Positions 1 through 11,818 are shown, counted from the stretch's first letter. The stretch: 64,000 nucleotides of DNA from Brachionus plicatilis (GCA_010279815.1 QEOQ01000345.1:109005-173004), one strand, 5' to 3'. Made by a program: numbers and translations. The notes: generated by a model not told the origin, from the sequence alone.

Positions 1-120
1 TTTAAAATTTAAAAAATATCGAAAAAAAAGAATTTCTTAATTTAAAAAGATCATGAATATTAAAGTAAAGCATTAAAAATTTTATTTTTTTAAGATAAAA
101 TTACGATAACCAAAAGCAAA

Positions 121-231
121 AGATTTGACAATTATACACCAAAGCTTTCTGACTATCATAGAGATGATGTGGATAATTGGCTTTTTATGGCAGACCATGG
201 ATTTATATCGGCAAACATCCTAACTCAATGA
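121..231 (+). pseudogene. Gag-like retroelement relic
   Basis: A short open frame of about 36 codons ends in TGA at 229-231. Its text includes RFDNYTP and DDVDNWLFMADHGF, which resembles the start of gypsy-type Gag proteins, where an F-D motif is followed by a W-L-F helix. Nothing else of an element is visible on either side, so this is at most a small relic. It could be chance similarity; only a protein search would settle it. Confidence 0.25.
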
Positions 232-610
232 GCCATAATTTATAAAGCTTAATATTTTCTTAAAAATGAAGAAACTAGTTAATTAAGCACGTTTATACTC
301 AACTAAATACACACGCGCCAGTCTTAGTCCAATACAGACTTCCAGTGAAGATTCCCAAGGTTCAAATTTTTTTGATCCGGGCCCGTATTTTAGGGATAAC
401 CGTAAAATTGAAAGGAAAATTTTTTTTTAAATAAGTGCATTTAATAAGGCTTTATAAAAAGTGTATAAAATAAGTACGAGTTTGAGGTAAGTAAGTAATA
501 ATTTTATGTATTTTGTATCTAATGGACACAAAATTCATAGAAAAACATTTTGATATTTAAATGATAAAAATTGCTTTTAAAAATTTCGGAAAAAAAAATT
601 TTTTAAAAAC
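232..610. other. no gene seen; 3' side of zinc-finger exon
   Basis: AT-rich sequence with no supported coding exon. If the zinc-finger gene continues past its donor at 609-610, this is intron or lies downstream of the window edge. Confidence 0.4.
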
Positions 611-1899
611 CTGTAATGAGATTTTAGATCAGTGTCACCGCATTCGATGCATTTGAATTGGGCCTTTTCACAACTAAATCTCAGACTTCCATAAATGAGG
701 GCGCTCAGATGCTGACTATTTGACGAGTCAACTTGACACAAATCTCTGTCCAAAACAAAATTACTTGATCTAAATCGCCTCCTTTGCATATTCGGACGTA
801 CATTTGTTTGCTTGAGAGCTTTTTGTTTTTTTTTATATACAACAGGCTCCTCGACTACAGGACTATTTGGCTCTTCTTTTAAATCATCTGTCTTTACTTC
901 TACAGATTCGTTTTTTGACGACTTCAAAGTTTGGGCTTTTTTAATCAAATTGGAATATTCACTTGTTTTCTTTTTGGTCTTTACACGACCCTCAGCTTTT
1001 AGCTTATCTTTTAAAGGATCATCTAATTTCACCTCGCTCTCTAGTTCATCTAACTTTACCAAGTCGTCTTCAGATGCCTCGTTTTCAGACTCATTTCTGG
1101 CCTCGTTCAAAGACCGCTTACGTTTGCGTAGGTTAATTTGAGCGTTTGATTTCGACTCTGGGTCAATAGCTCTGCTAGTTTTGTTGGACAAGCGTTTTCT
1201 AAGATCCTTTTCAGCATTGACCAAATCAAGTTCTATTTTGTCATCATAGTCCTCTTTTTTCTCATCATCAGAGCTCTTTTCTTCGCTGATAATTATTGAG
1301 TTGTGGTCAAATACCAAGTGTTCTTTCATGTGGCGTATGTGAAGAATGCATTTGGTGCAGTGTTTGCATTTAGATGGAATAATTTGGTCATTTTCGTGTT
1401 TATTAAAGTGGGTTATTAAATGTGAATAGAATATGTTGCATTGTACATGGCCGAGTTTTTTGTTAAAAGGCAGAACAAGACTCTTGAGACAGTAGGGACA
1501 AAAGTGCCGTAGAGTGTTGGGATGTTCTTTTTTGATGTGGTAGATAGCGTCCGCATAGAACGAGGTTCTAAAGCCGCATGCATCACAGCGGTACGGCATC
1601 TCTTGTTCCGAATGAAGCTTGTTTAAGTGTTCGATTAAGTCGCTGAGTTTTTCGTGCTGTTTCTCACATATTCGGCACTTGTATTCCGACAATTGCTTCA
1701 TATGTGCAGAGTCCAAGTGTTTTATGAGCTGAAATGGGTTGTTGAATTGGGTGTCACACACTCCGCATGTTGTGGTTACTGCATCGAATGGAGAAATGTA
1801 AATGTTTTGGTCTGTGGACAGTTCATTGCTTTCCAAATGAGAGCAAATGTGCGAGGTTAACTCGATATTGTTCTCCAATATCAAATCACATATGTTACA
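611..1899 (-). CDS. C2H2 zinc-finger exon, ZNF280/POGZ-like
   Basis: Internal exon of a nuclear zinc-finger protein, reading frame about 429 codons. On the minus strand it starts after a T-rich acceptor (TTTTTTTAAG) at 1900-1901, with TGT as first codon. That codon begins the first finger (CNIC, then H-x4-H). Further C2H2 units follow, including YRCDACGFRTSFYADAIYHI and HFCPYCLKSL, which resemble the closely spaced finger block of ZNF280 and POGZ proteins. A long acidic and lysine-rich linker and a last CIECG finger start follow. The exon ends at a CAG|GT donor (610-609), so the open frame beyond 611 is intronic read-through. A KALKQT motif in the linker also occurs in the THAP exon upstream on the same strand (5965-7428), and both exons have phase 0 at the facing ends. 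This may therefore be the 3' portion of that gene. Role (DNA or chromatin binding) is inferred from the family. Confidence 0.75.
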
Positions 1900-3437
1900 C
1901 TTAAAAAAATAATTATTTTACAAAATTTTAATAAAAAAACAGCTTTAATTTGAATTTTTAAATATTTTTGTTAAATTTAATATTAGAATTGGAGATCAAA
2001 AATTCTAGTTGATTAAGTGTTTAAATATTTTTTAATTAAAATTTAATAATATTTGCAAATAAAATGGCAATGTGAAATTTTAGTACAAAAAGTAAAAACG
2101 TTTTAATTTTTCTTCTAAATGTGCAAAAAATGTTCTGTAAACAGCAGAATATTGTATAAATTTGTTCAAACGAATTCTTAGCTCTGCAAAAACTCTGCAA
2201 TTTTCTGTAAAATGTCTAGCATCAAAATATATTTGATTAAAATATGCAATAAATTGCTTTGAGTTTTTCAATTGCAAATTTCACATTGCCAATACAATTT
2301 AAATTTTAAAGATAATTGAATATATGTTCGAATAAAAATAATTTACAATTTGAATTTGAATTTTAAAAAAAAATATACTGATTTAAAGTTTTAAATAGAT
2401 TAAAAACAAGATATTAATTTGATTTAGATAGTAAAAAATTGAATAAAATTATTTAAATGTTGAAATCTAAAACAAAATTGAATATAGTGTTTGCTTTTAA
2501 AAAATCAAAAAGATTTTTCTCTTTACTTATTATATTATTAGAATGTTCCAAATTTAATTTTTTTAACAACGTTTATATTATGATACCCGTTTTTAATTTT
2601 TTTCTTTGACAAAGTCAACTTCTTATCTGATTATTTTTTGAACTAAAATCTTGAGTTTCTTCTGAATAAACTTAAAATAACTATTTAATATTTTCTTGAT
2701 TTGAATTTTTAAAATTAAATTTCAAAATAAATCCAATTTATGTTCAAAATTTAAAGTATTTGAATTTGTAATTTAGTCACTTAACAAATTTAAATGAGAA
2801 ATTAAATTATCTTTTAAAATTAATAATTTTAAGTGATTTTTTTGCTGCTTAAATTTTGTTTTAAAACAATTTTATATCTAGATTTTAAAATATTGTTCAA
2901 AAATATGTTCATTTTCAATACTATTAAATATTTTCATTCTAAAAAGTAGCTCTTGTGCTGATAAATGACATTTTGTTCACATAAAACTGAATTCGCTCAG
3001 TGTTGTTCAAAAGTCATAGAGTCAAAGTCAAGTATAATGGCTTAGTTTGTATATGCTATGCTTTGTTTATAAATAAATTAAAATAGATTTTAGTTAAAAA
3101 AGTATAAAATTTGGGGCTGAGAAGTTCATTTTAATTCGATAGTTTCAATTAAGAAAAATTTGAATTACTGTTTTACTATAAGGAATAATTTAGTTCTGTA
3201 AAGTGCTAAATGTTTAAGCAACTTTGATTAATCCAAAAATTTTTGTCTTCAAAAACTCTGCATAGTAAGTGCACAATTGAATTGAAACGAGCTTCACAAC
3301 CCCATAAAATTTTTTCCCAAGGTCATTAATATAATTATATTATGGTTGAAGAAGAGTAAAAAATATAAAATAGGAATAACTATTTTGAAAAATTACATTT
3401 TAAAAATCAGAATTTAACATTAATTTATCTCAAAACT
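1900..3437. other. gene-free AT-rich stretch (probable intron part)
   Basis: No coding signal. It contains the MITE at 2066-2290, and at about 3000-3036 a GTTCAAAAGTCATAGAGTCA-type sequence that recurs in laminin intron 2 near 18664. Probably intron of the THAP/zinc-finger gene if the two exons are joined. Confidence 0.4.
2066..2290. repeat. 225-bp MITE, GGCAATGTGAAATTT termini
   Basis: The left end GGCAATGTGAAATTTTAGTA and right end AAATTTCACATTGCC are inverted repeats. Flanking 8-mers AATAAAAT and AATACAAT differ at one base, fitting an 8-bp target duplication. The interior (about 2181-2256) holds CTCTGCAAAAACTCTGCAA and a matching ATGCAATAAATTGC, a core also present in the elements at 49916 and 57789. 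The termini match those of the larger 57789-58857 element, so this is probably its short non-autonomous relative. The open frame read across it on the minus strand is not a gene. Confidence 0.8.
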
Positions 3438-3439
3438 TA

Positions 3440-4764
3440 TGGTAACCTAGTCTAAAGGGGTTATGGGTTAATAGGGTGAACGAATTTGAAAATCTCCTTC
3501 ATTTTTAAAGCTACTACCTAAAAAAATATCTTGATATGTAGAACTCAAAGAGAGAAATCTAATGATATGTGTGAAATATTTAAAAAAAAAATCGTTATAT
3601 GCTTTTTTTTCTCTTAAAGTTCCACTACGCCTAATGAGGTGAAAAAGCCTCGAATTAGTGATTCGGGAGAAGGGTGCTTTAAGGCCCTAGGGAATACTTA
3701 AGCTCTAACCTATTTCGCTTGTTAGATTCAGCACATGCTAAAGTATCTAAGAGAATTTTTTTAGAATTTTAGGAAATGTCCTTAGGGCTTCATCTAATGG
3801 GGTTTTTTTTAGGGCTTAAACGGTTAAATAGATTTAACCCTATTAGTCAAAAAAATCACCCAATTAGTCCAAATAAGATTCTATTTAACCCATTTAACCG
3901 AATAAGCCTATAAAAATGCAGTGACGATATTTTTTAATAATTAAAAAATTGTAAAATTATTTTCTCTCTCTCACTCTCAAAAAAATTTTTTTTTAAAGCC
4001 GAGGTTTTATTTCAAACATAAAAAAAACAAATTGTTTAAAAATAAGCTAAAAATGTCACAGAAAAAAGAAATTCAATCTAAAAAAAATAATTATGCTGTA
4101 CAAAATCTAAAATACACAATCAGTGATGTAAATAGTAATAAGCAAAATAAGAACAAGAAGAGGCCAAAAATGCCAAAATAGCTAAAAAAGGAACTGGAAG
4201 AGGAAGAGGACGACCACGAAAGCTTGTTAAAAGCAAATTAACACCAGATTAAAATGATAACTTATCAGAATCCGAAATATTGTGTAGCTCATGTGAAACA
4301 AAGATGGCTGAAGAGAAAGAAAACACGCCGAAATGGTTATCTTGTGAAAAGTGCACAAATTGGGTTTGTTTTAGTTGTTTGTCAAAAGAATTTTAAAAAA
4401 AAACAAAAAAAGATTTTTTATGTGATGATTGTAAAGATTGACTTTTACTTTTCTTTGAATTCGTAAAAACTCACCTTTGTTCTGTTTCGAAAAAATTAAA
4501 TTAAATGAATTAAATAATTTTATTAAAAAATTCAAAAAATTTTCTTCCTAAATGTCAAATGGGTTAAAATTCTTTTTTTGGGGTTAAATTTCGGGCTAAT
4601 TGTATACAATTTTAGGTGTAATCGGGTTAACCGCTTTAACCCTTTTGGACCTCACATAATTAACCGCGGAGCTAAAGGGGTTACTCAAAAAATTCGGGGT
4701 TACTCAAATTATTTTTGAAGTTGTTAGAAAAAAAATATGTTCACCCGGTTAGACTAGGTTACCA
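3440..4764. mobile_element. non-autonomous pogo-type DNA transposon
   Basis: A 1.3-kb element with inverted ends TGGTAACCTAGTCTAA (left) and TTAGACTAGGTTACCA (right), flanked on both sides by TA (3438-3439 and 4765-4766), as expected for Tc1/mariner/pogo insertions. Subterminal sequence carries repeated GGGGTTA and GGGTTAA words. It encodes only fragments (see 4053-4443), so it should depend on another element for movement. The pogo assignment rests on the TA duplication, the AT-hook-like GRGRGRPRK text and the PHD-like tail that it shares with 61104-62433. Confidence 0.7.
4053..4443 (+). pseudogene. decayed pogo ORF with PHD-like zinc finger tail
   Basis: From an ATG at 4053 a lysine-rich frame runs about 42 codons to TAG. 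A shifted frame then gives GTGRGRGRPRK (AT-hook-like). From about 4258 a frame reads CSSCETK, KWLSCEKCTNWVCFSCL, a stop, then FLCDDCKD. The spacing of Cys pairs and the tryptophans is that of a PHD-like finger found at the C-terminus of some pogo-type transposases. Stops and frame changes make it non-functional as one protein. The fragment at 61390-61921 has the same finger. Confidence 0.55.
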
Positions 4765-4766
4765 TA

Positions 4767-5952
4767 GATCAAAACATATTTTGATTTAAATTGTCTAGTA
4801 TGCACAACTCAATGTTTTATTTTAAAAGGTAAAATTTTAAATATTGTAAGATTATTGTCAAGGGAATAAATCTATACCAAAATTGGAATTAGAGATAAAT
4901 TACGGCTATTTTTTATCATCTAACTTGCTGTTACATTATGGACAACATTGAATACTGAGGTTTAGGAAGAAATAAATTTATAATGAATACTATTTGAATT
5001 TTAAAGAGAAGCTATGATTCATTAGAAAAATTTAATTTAATTTCCTCTCTAAAATTCATATATTTAAAGATTTTATAACCGTCATTTACCTGTCCAAAAA
5101 TTCATAATTTATTTACTGACAATTTCATTCATTTTTCTGAAAAAAGGTCCATTAAATAATTAGTTAAAAACTTAAAATTACTGAATAGATAAAAATATAT
5201 ATATTTATTTAATAAATTTAATTTTACTTTAGAAAACTATAATTTTTTGAAATAAAATTTAAATTCGCATCAAAATTATTGCATAATTATTGAAAATAAA
5301 TAAAAATTTTAAAAAAATAAGAATGAATAGAATATGAAGAATGATAAGAGTGTTAATTTGGATACGTCAAAAAAAAACTAATAAAATAAGTTTTTTATTT
5401 TATTAATTTTTCTCTACAGACTTAAATAAACATTAAACATTGATATATTTTGCAATTAAAAATTTTTTAACCACAAAACAAAATTCCTATTTTAATTTGA
5501 ATTTTTTGGCCATTTTTGGTCACAGAAAATGTGTTCAATTTCAATCACATTATGAATCATAGTCCAGAAAATTATTAAAATTTGAAATGTGTTCACATAA
5601 TTGACATGATCCTAAATTTTTAAAAATAAATTTTGTTTCTAATAAAAATAAAATTCAGATATTAAAAGCCTCATATATAATTTTGTTTAATTCGAAGAAC
5701 AGTGAAAAAATCATAAAAAAAAGATTTATTCATTTATTTGAAAAAGAAAAGGTGAGCGATTCGTTGTTTAGCATTAATAAAAATTTTCCAAAAAAGCATC
5801 TCTTAAAAAACGAAAAATATCAAATCATTTTAGGTCAAACAGAATTGTTAAATTAATTTCTTTATGTTAAACTTTTTCTAATAACTCATATTAAATTTAA
5901 TTAAATCGTTTCTTTCAACCACAAGGTCTTAAAAATAACAAAAAAAATTTTT
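4767..5952. other. gene-free AT-rich stretch
   Basis: No coding frame, RNA gene or clear repeat recognised. It lies between the pogo-type element and the THAP exon and would be intron if the THAP and zinc-finger exons belong together. Confidence 0.4.
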
Positions 5953-7428
5953 TCAGGTATTTACTTTTGCAGGATAATTTCCAGGCCTCAGGTCAATCGG
6001 TAAATATGACGAGTTTGTTTTTTTATTTGTATTTCGAGTGGTTACGGAAGTTTTAATGGCACCGAGTCTCCTAGAGTAAAATCTAGCAAATTCGTTAAAA
6101 GAATCAGGAGGTGGTTTGTTAGATATGGCATTTTCACTCTTAGACACAGTACTCGTCTGCTTCTGCTTGATTTTTGGCTCACATTTAGACTTGTCGTCTA
6201 ATTCTTTGGTATTTGATTTACTCTCAGAATCTTCTTTAGAACTTTGATTGTTAATTTCAAAATTCTCTATATTTTTTTCCTCAAAAGTTTCTTTAGGATT
6301 TTCAATTTTTTCTAATTCTTTTTCTGATTCTTCAATTTTTGGAGCAGGTTTTGGTGGTGCTTTAACATAGACAATTTCCTCTTCCTCACATTCCAAGTTC
6401 AAATCGATCTCAGGAGCCTGTAGCACACGTTTATACACATATGTAGTAGTTATGGTTATTTTATTTCCGGATGTTGGCGTTATAGAATTTTGATTTACCT
6501 GTGTCAGTGGTTGCTTTGCATGAATTGCATTCGTAATCACTGGACTAGTGTGTTTTATGGCTTTATTTTGAACAATTGATGAATTGTTTCTTTTTGTGGA
6601 CTGCATGATCGGAGGAGGCAGCATGTCTTTAAATATTGAATTCATTAGTGAAGATGTATGCTTGACAGCTTTTTGCACTTTGTTTTTATTCAGATCAATT
6701 GGCATTTGTGGCTGTTGGGCTTTAATGCATGTTTGTTTGAGCGCTTTTTGTACTTTGGAAGTACCTTGAGAGTTGGTGGCATCCTGACTAAAGTTTAAAA
6801 GAGCTGTCCGCTTTACGGCTTTGGGAATTCGTTGGATAAGGGCGGCCCGAGTGTCCGGATCGATTCGGGTGCGTTTATTTGTTTGTATAGAAATTGGTTG
6901 GGGGTCAGAGTTGAGTATTAGATTCTGGAGCAGCGGAGTTTGAGATTTGTTTTGCGGCAAAGAAAGTTGTTTGGACTGAGAGGAGAATTTTTGCTGATTT
7001 AAAGTGAATTGTTCTTGATGAGCGATCATTTTCTGAAAAACTTCTATTTCGAATAAAGATGGTACAGCGTCTTCTTTGAGGATCATGATTACATTTGACG
7101 GATCTTGACATGGGTCTTTGGCAATAAGAAAACTTTCCTCGTCAAAATGGTCTATGCAGACAAAGTGTTGTGTCGCTTGTTTTGTTTGAAGTATATTTTC
7201 GAGCAGGTCCTCGCGCAATGTATTAATGTACCATTGGCGAGCAATGGCATTCGATGTGGCCAAATTGGGAACTTGGTAAAATTTTACACTCTTGTTAAAT
7301 ATCTTGTTTTCACCATTTTTACAGCCGATGACTATGCATTGTGGATTGATGTTGTGACGCGAGGTGTCTAGTTCGTAAATGGGCTGATTTATGACTATTT
7401 TTTGGCCGACTGAATTCAAATTGTACAT
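5953..7428 (-). CDS. THAP-domain protein (first coding exon)
   Basis: Frame of 491 codons from an ATG with an in-frame TAA just upstream. Residues about 31-126 form a THAP zinc finger, a sequence-specific DNA-binding domain. It has C-x4-C at 31/36, FYQVP, a Trp at 66, C-x2-H at 91/94 (CIDHF) and the closing AVPSLF motif at 121-126. After a Gln-rich linker come four spaced copies of a KA-[LVI]-K-[RQH]-T motif between about residues 200 and 310, then an acidic Glu/Lys-rich region and a basic tail. The frame can end at TGA (5953) or splice at an AAA|GTAAAT donor (exon end 5965, phase 0). The second option would join the C2H2 exon at 1899, which starts in phase 0 and carries a fifth copy of the motif. 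Nuclear role inferred from the domain. Confidence 0.8.
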   Translation of the reverse strand: MYNLNSVGQKIVINQPIYELDTSRHNINPQCIVIGCKNGENKIFNKSVKFYQVPNLATSNAIARQWYINTLREDLLENILQTKQATQHFVCIDHFDEESFLIAKDPCQDPSNVIMILKEDAVPSLFEIEVFQKMIAHQEQFTLNQQKFSSQSKQLSLPQNKSQTPLLQNLILNSDPQPISIQTNKRTRIDPDTRAALIQRIPKAVKRTALLNFSQDATNSQGTSKVQKALKQTCIKAQQPQMPIDLNKNKVQKAVKHTSSLMNSIFKDMLPPPIMQSTKRNNSSIVQNKAIKHTSPVITNAIHAKQPLTQVNQNSITPTSGNKITITTTYVYKRVLQAPEIDLNLECEEEEIVYVKAPPKPAPKIEESEKELEKIENPKETFEEKNIENFEINNQSSKEDSESKSNTKELDDKSKCEPKIKQKQTSTVSKSENAISNKPPPDSFNEFARFYSRRLGAIKTSVTTRNTNKKTNSSYLPIDLRPGNYPAKVNT

Positions 7429-8209
7429 GACTTAAATCATTAGAGTGTCAGAAAATAACGTAAAGTAATTTTTTATGTATTATTTTAAATAAATTCAATC
7501 GATTTTTTAAAATATTTTTTCATAACGCTTATTCAAATCAATTAAAATTTTTAAAATTAACCTAACTTTTTTGCTAATTTTAAAAACAGGAATACAAATT
7601 GAGGCTTTGAACATGTATTCTTAGTTATTTAAAATATTTTTAAATAGATATTAATAAAAAAATTTTATTTATCTCAATTGTGTTTTTTTTTTTTATTTTT
7701 TTAATTTAATTATTAACATTTAAAAATTGATATATCAAAAAATAATTAATATCAGTAGTAATAGAACACTTTTTTGGAAAAATTCAGTAAATGTGTTTAA
7801 AAGCACTTTGATTTTTTTTCTCAGAGATCAAAATTGGTTCTGTATATTTTTTCAGCTGATGTTTTCAATGCTTTATTTGAATCAAGTTCCTGGAAAGAAA
7901 TTTTCCTTTATTTTGATGTGTATTCATTTTTAGAATATTTTTTTGGGAATAATCAAAATACAGAAAAAATTAATCACTAAAGCTAGTATTAAAACTATTA
8001 AAAATAACAATAGGGAATCTTTTTGAATATTTTGAAATTTATTCCAAGGTAATTTTTGATAAAATCCTTTGACCATCAGCATTTCCCTTTATAGATTCAT
8101 TAAGTTACATAGTTGGTAGATGATTTAAATAAAAAATTGATGACAAAAACTCAATCGCTGAAACATAGATATTGCATAAAAAAAGAAATACAACTTTGGA
8201 TATTTTCAC
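7429..8209. other. gene-free AT-rich stretch upstream of the THAP gene
   Basis: Should contain the THAP gene promoter, but no recognisable core motif stands out. Open frames here are AT-rich chance frames. Confidence 0.35.
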
Positions 8210-9350
8210 CTTGAAAACTCATTGTCTGCTGCTTTTAAGAAAAACTTGGATTCATTTGACCAATATACCATCAATATCTCAATCTTTTCCTTAAACTAAT
8301 AATCGTTTATGATAACATTTCAAATATTATATGCTAAATCTTAAAGAACTATCAACTGGTTTTTCATAATCAACACTTATAAAAAATAAAAAAAAAATAT
8401 TCCGCTTTTTAAAATTAACAGGTATGATTTCGTCAAAGATAACCATTTTCAAATTATCAACCATAGAATAAAAGCTTGTTAAGTATGTTCTTAAAAATCT
8501 CAAATTTTTCAAAAAATTAAAAAAATAATATTTAAGCATTATTTTGGAATTCTTTCAATTGGATTTTTTTCTTTTTATAGGTAATTAAAATTGCGTAATC
8601 TATTACCATTTTCTCCCTCATAAATTCAATTCTTAGTTTTGATAAAGATACAGGCTGCCAATTAGCCGAGTCAAAAAAAATTTTGGCAATTATTGGAATA
8701 TATGCGGTCTGATCGGCAGCCAAACAGTTTGACAGTATGAAGTTGAATTTTTATTTTTTTAAGACACTTAGCTATTCTGCTAATTTTAAAACTAAAAATG
8801 TTTAAAGTTCTACGAGCACAATAATTTTTTTGATAAATCTTTTTTTTAAATATTTTTCATATTTTTTTTTGCATTTTAGTACTTAAGGTTTCTTTTTTAT
8901 TTAATTTTTTAAGGTAAACTTCGCTTTCAAAAATTTTGGCTGCTAAATTCCGGCCTAGTTCATCACACTAATGATCAAACTCTACAGATTTTTCTTTCAA
9001 GTTTTTTCTACTTGGTAGTTTATATTTCAAGAAAAATGGAAGATGAAGTGTATCGTTTTTGAAACAATCAGCATTATGATTTTTCTAATTCAAATAGAGG
9101 AAAAAATAAGAAAAACCGAAACACTTTTCTACTTTAAAGATAAATCTTTAAAGTTACCACTTTATTTTGTTTGAAGTAGTATGATATTTTTTATTTCTTT
9201 CTTTTTTGGGAAAAATGAGGTACCGTTACCTCATAAAATCGAATATTTCATAATGGTTGCCTTCATTGTTTCGGACACATTATAGAAAAGTAATTCAGAA
9301 AGACCATAGATGACCTGGACAGCAGCATGTGTGAACCTAGTGCCCTACGG
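8210..9350 (-). pseudogene. unrecognised coding-like debris or divergent exons
   Basis: Several stretches on the minus strand read like protein between plausible splice sites. 8289-8210 (after TTTAAG, before AAG|GTGAAA) contains EILMVYWSNESKFFLKAAD. 8489-8420 contains MVDNLKMVIFDEIIP and joins it in phase. About 8750-8607 contains WQPVSLSKLRIEFMREKM before a GTAATAG donor. About 9085-8890 contains LHLPFFLKYKLPSRKNLKEK, a TAG stop, then DELGRNLAAKIFESEVYLKK. A piece near 9350-9245 reads GTRFTHAAVQVIYGLSELL. The V-Y-W-S-N-x3-F-F start recalls a Tudor domain, but this is weak. The stop and phase conflicts favour a decayed gene; a rapidly evolving real gene is possible. Confidence 0.3.
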
Positions 9351-9360
9351 AAAATTAAAG

Positions 9361-11818
9361 TTGAAATACGAATAAACAAAGAATATTTTTTTAAAAAGAT
9401 GAAAACAAATTTTTACAAATTCAAATCTTTTAAATAATTTTTACAAATTTTTTGAATTTATTTTAGTTAAAATTTTGAAAGCGTGTCGACTCAACGCTTA
9501 AATGATTTAAGAGGAAATTAATATTAAAATATTAAACATATGTAATTAGACTAATCAAAATTGTTATTTTAGTGTAAAGTAAAATAAAACTAGTGATGAG
9601 CATAGAATTTCAATTATCTTCTCTGAACAATATCTAGTCATATATTTTAGATTAATTTAAAACCTAGCATTAAAATGCGGGTCAAAATTTATATTTGTAT
9701 CTAAATTACTCAAATATCTAAAAGTTAAAAATTAGTTAAAACAAAAATGATATTTGATGCTTGTTGATACAACTTAGTTTAAACATTAAATTATTATTAA
9801 TTTTACCGCTTGAGCACGAACGATGAAATTTCTAACATAAACACTTTACGGTTCAACAAATTGTGCATCTGAATTTTAATTATTTTTACTCATGCATTTT
9901 AAAAGCTTCTTATAATTTTTAGCGTTCAAGCTTATCTAAAGGTACACTCGGCCAAATTGATTGAATGTATCCGATAGTAATGAATTTGCTTATGATTCTT
10001 AAAATTCGACTGACCGACTGACCCAATGTAATCAAGCTAGTAAATATATTTTCATGCCCTGAACACTTTTGATTATTTTCTTTTCAGGCAAAATAAAAAA
10101 AATATAAAATTTATCGATTTAAATTAAACAATTTTGACATAGAGTCTGAGCGATTTTAGCTAGTTCGACCATTACAAAATTGAATTAAGGTCATATTTAA
10201 ATAATTTTTTTCTTTTGATTTTTGTGACCACGAGCTGGAATAAAATAATTAGACACAAATTGGTCACCAAATTTTCACCTATAAAAAATTTAAATATTTA
10301 ATCTTTCTTTTTTGTATCCTCAGGACTTAAAACAATGAATTCGATTGTGATAGGCTATTTTATGACATGTGAGAATCATTAAAGCTATTTCTAAATTGAT
10401 AGGGATATTTTTAATTTTTTTTAGCAAATCGTTTTAATAAGTAAAAATCGAATGTAATTTAATGATTAATTTCAACAAAAAAAACAAATATAGTTTTACG
10501 GCAAGATTTAAAAAAAATGTCAATATTTAATGAGAGCAGATATTAGTAAAATATGTCCGTGATGTTGATATCTAATTATAGATAAACTGAAATGGCTTAT
10601 AATTTTTTAAATTACATTTTACTTTGGTTTTTTAAATAGTTTCAATTGAGTTTTTACTTCATTGAATAATTTATTAGTAAATGATGGAAAAAATAATAAA
10701 ATTAGATAATAATGATAATATTAAGCTAAGGCAATGAAGCTTGCGGAGCTGAAAATCTTTTATATTAATTAGATATTAATTAAAATCATTTTTAATTATC
10801 AATTCAAATAAAATTATCAATTTTAAGAACTTCTTTTTATATTCTTATTTTTTTATTTAGTAACATCACTTTATTTTTATTCAATCTTTTATGTATTTTA
10901 CTCAACTATCCACTACGATCATCAAGATTTTTTGGTCAAAGATCACCTAATAAATAATTTTTAAAGATAGATCAAAATTAAAAATTAAAATATTTTTAAT
11001 CCGAGAAGAAGGCTTCTAGATTAAAATTTAAATAAAATTTTAATTATACGTACCATTTTAGAATGAAATTTTATGAAAATAAAAAACTTAAATAATTACG
11101 GGGAAAATTCTAAAACTCTAAATGAATAAAAATCAATAATCAGAAAAACTGAGAATTTTTCAGTTTGAATGCTAATAATTTTAATAATTTAAAATAATAT
11201 CTATTTTTTTTATTCATTTAAAAATGGAAAATTCCACATCATTTTTTAATTTTTTGGTTAATTTTTAAATTCGTGTAAATTGAAATAATTTTTTAAATAA
11301 GAATTTACTTAAATTTTATCTTCCTATTTAATTCATACTTTCTGAATCTTAACAAAATTACTCAATTACTCAAACAGATATATGACATAAATTTATAAAT
11401 TTTTTTAAAAATTATTCCATTTGAATGAGGAAGTATTTGATATTGTTTTAGTTATAAAAAAGTTTTAATTATAAATTAAAATAATTTCTTAAATGATAGT
11501 AAATAGTTATTTGAATCACTAATTATTGTTTGTTCATTTTAAAATTTTTATTTTAAATTCATAATTGTGATTAATTAAGGCACTGTTCTACTTATCGAAT
11601 AGATTGATTTTATTTTTAATATTAGAATTATTTGTTAAAAAAGAATTAATTTTTTTCTAATCAGAAGCTATTTCTGCTCTATTTGTTAGATTAATAAAAA
11701 TTAATTGATGTCTTTTTTAAATTGTAATAATATTTTTAAATAATTTTTAAAAATTAAAAGAAAAAAAAGTAGAGATAGCTTTTCAAAATACTTAAAAAAT
11801 TTGGAAATAATTTTTTAG
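9361..11818. other. gene-free AT-rich stretch upstream of laminin gamma
   Basis: No coding frame or recognised repeat in about 2.4 kb. The laminin promoter and 5' UTR should be in it. Immediately before the laminin ATG is a T-rich stretch ending in AG (TTTTTTAG), which looks like a splice acceptor. Confidence 0.35.

Noticed and set aside
2080..2277. 65-residue ORF on the minus strand
   Set aside because: It lies wholly within the MITE at 2066-2290 and shows no protein-like conservation.
8327..8539. 70-residue ORF as an intact small gene
   Set aside because: The open frame ignores plausible splice sites and is AT-rich noise around a possible 70-bp exon.
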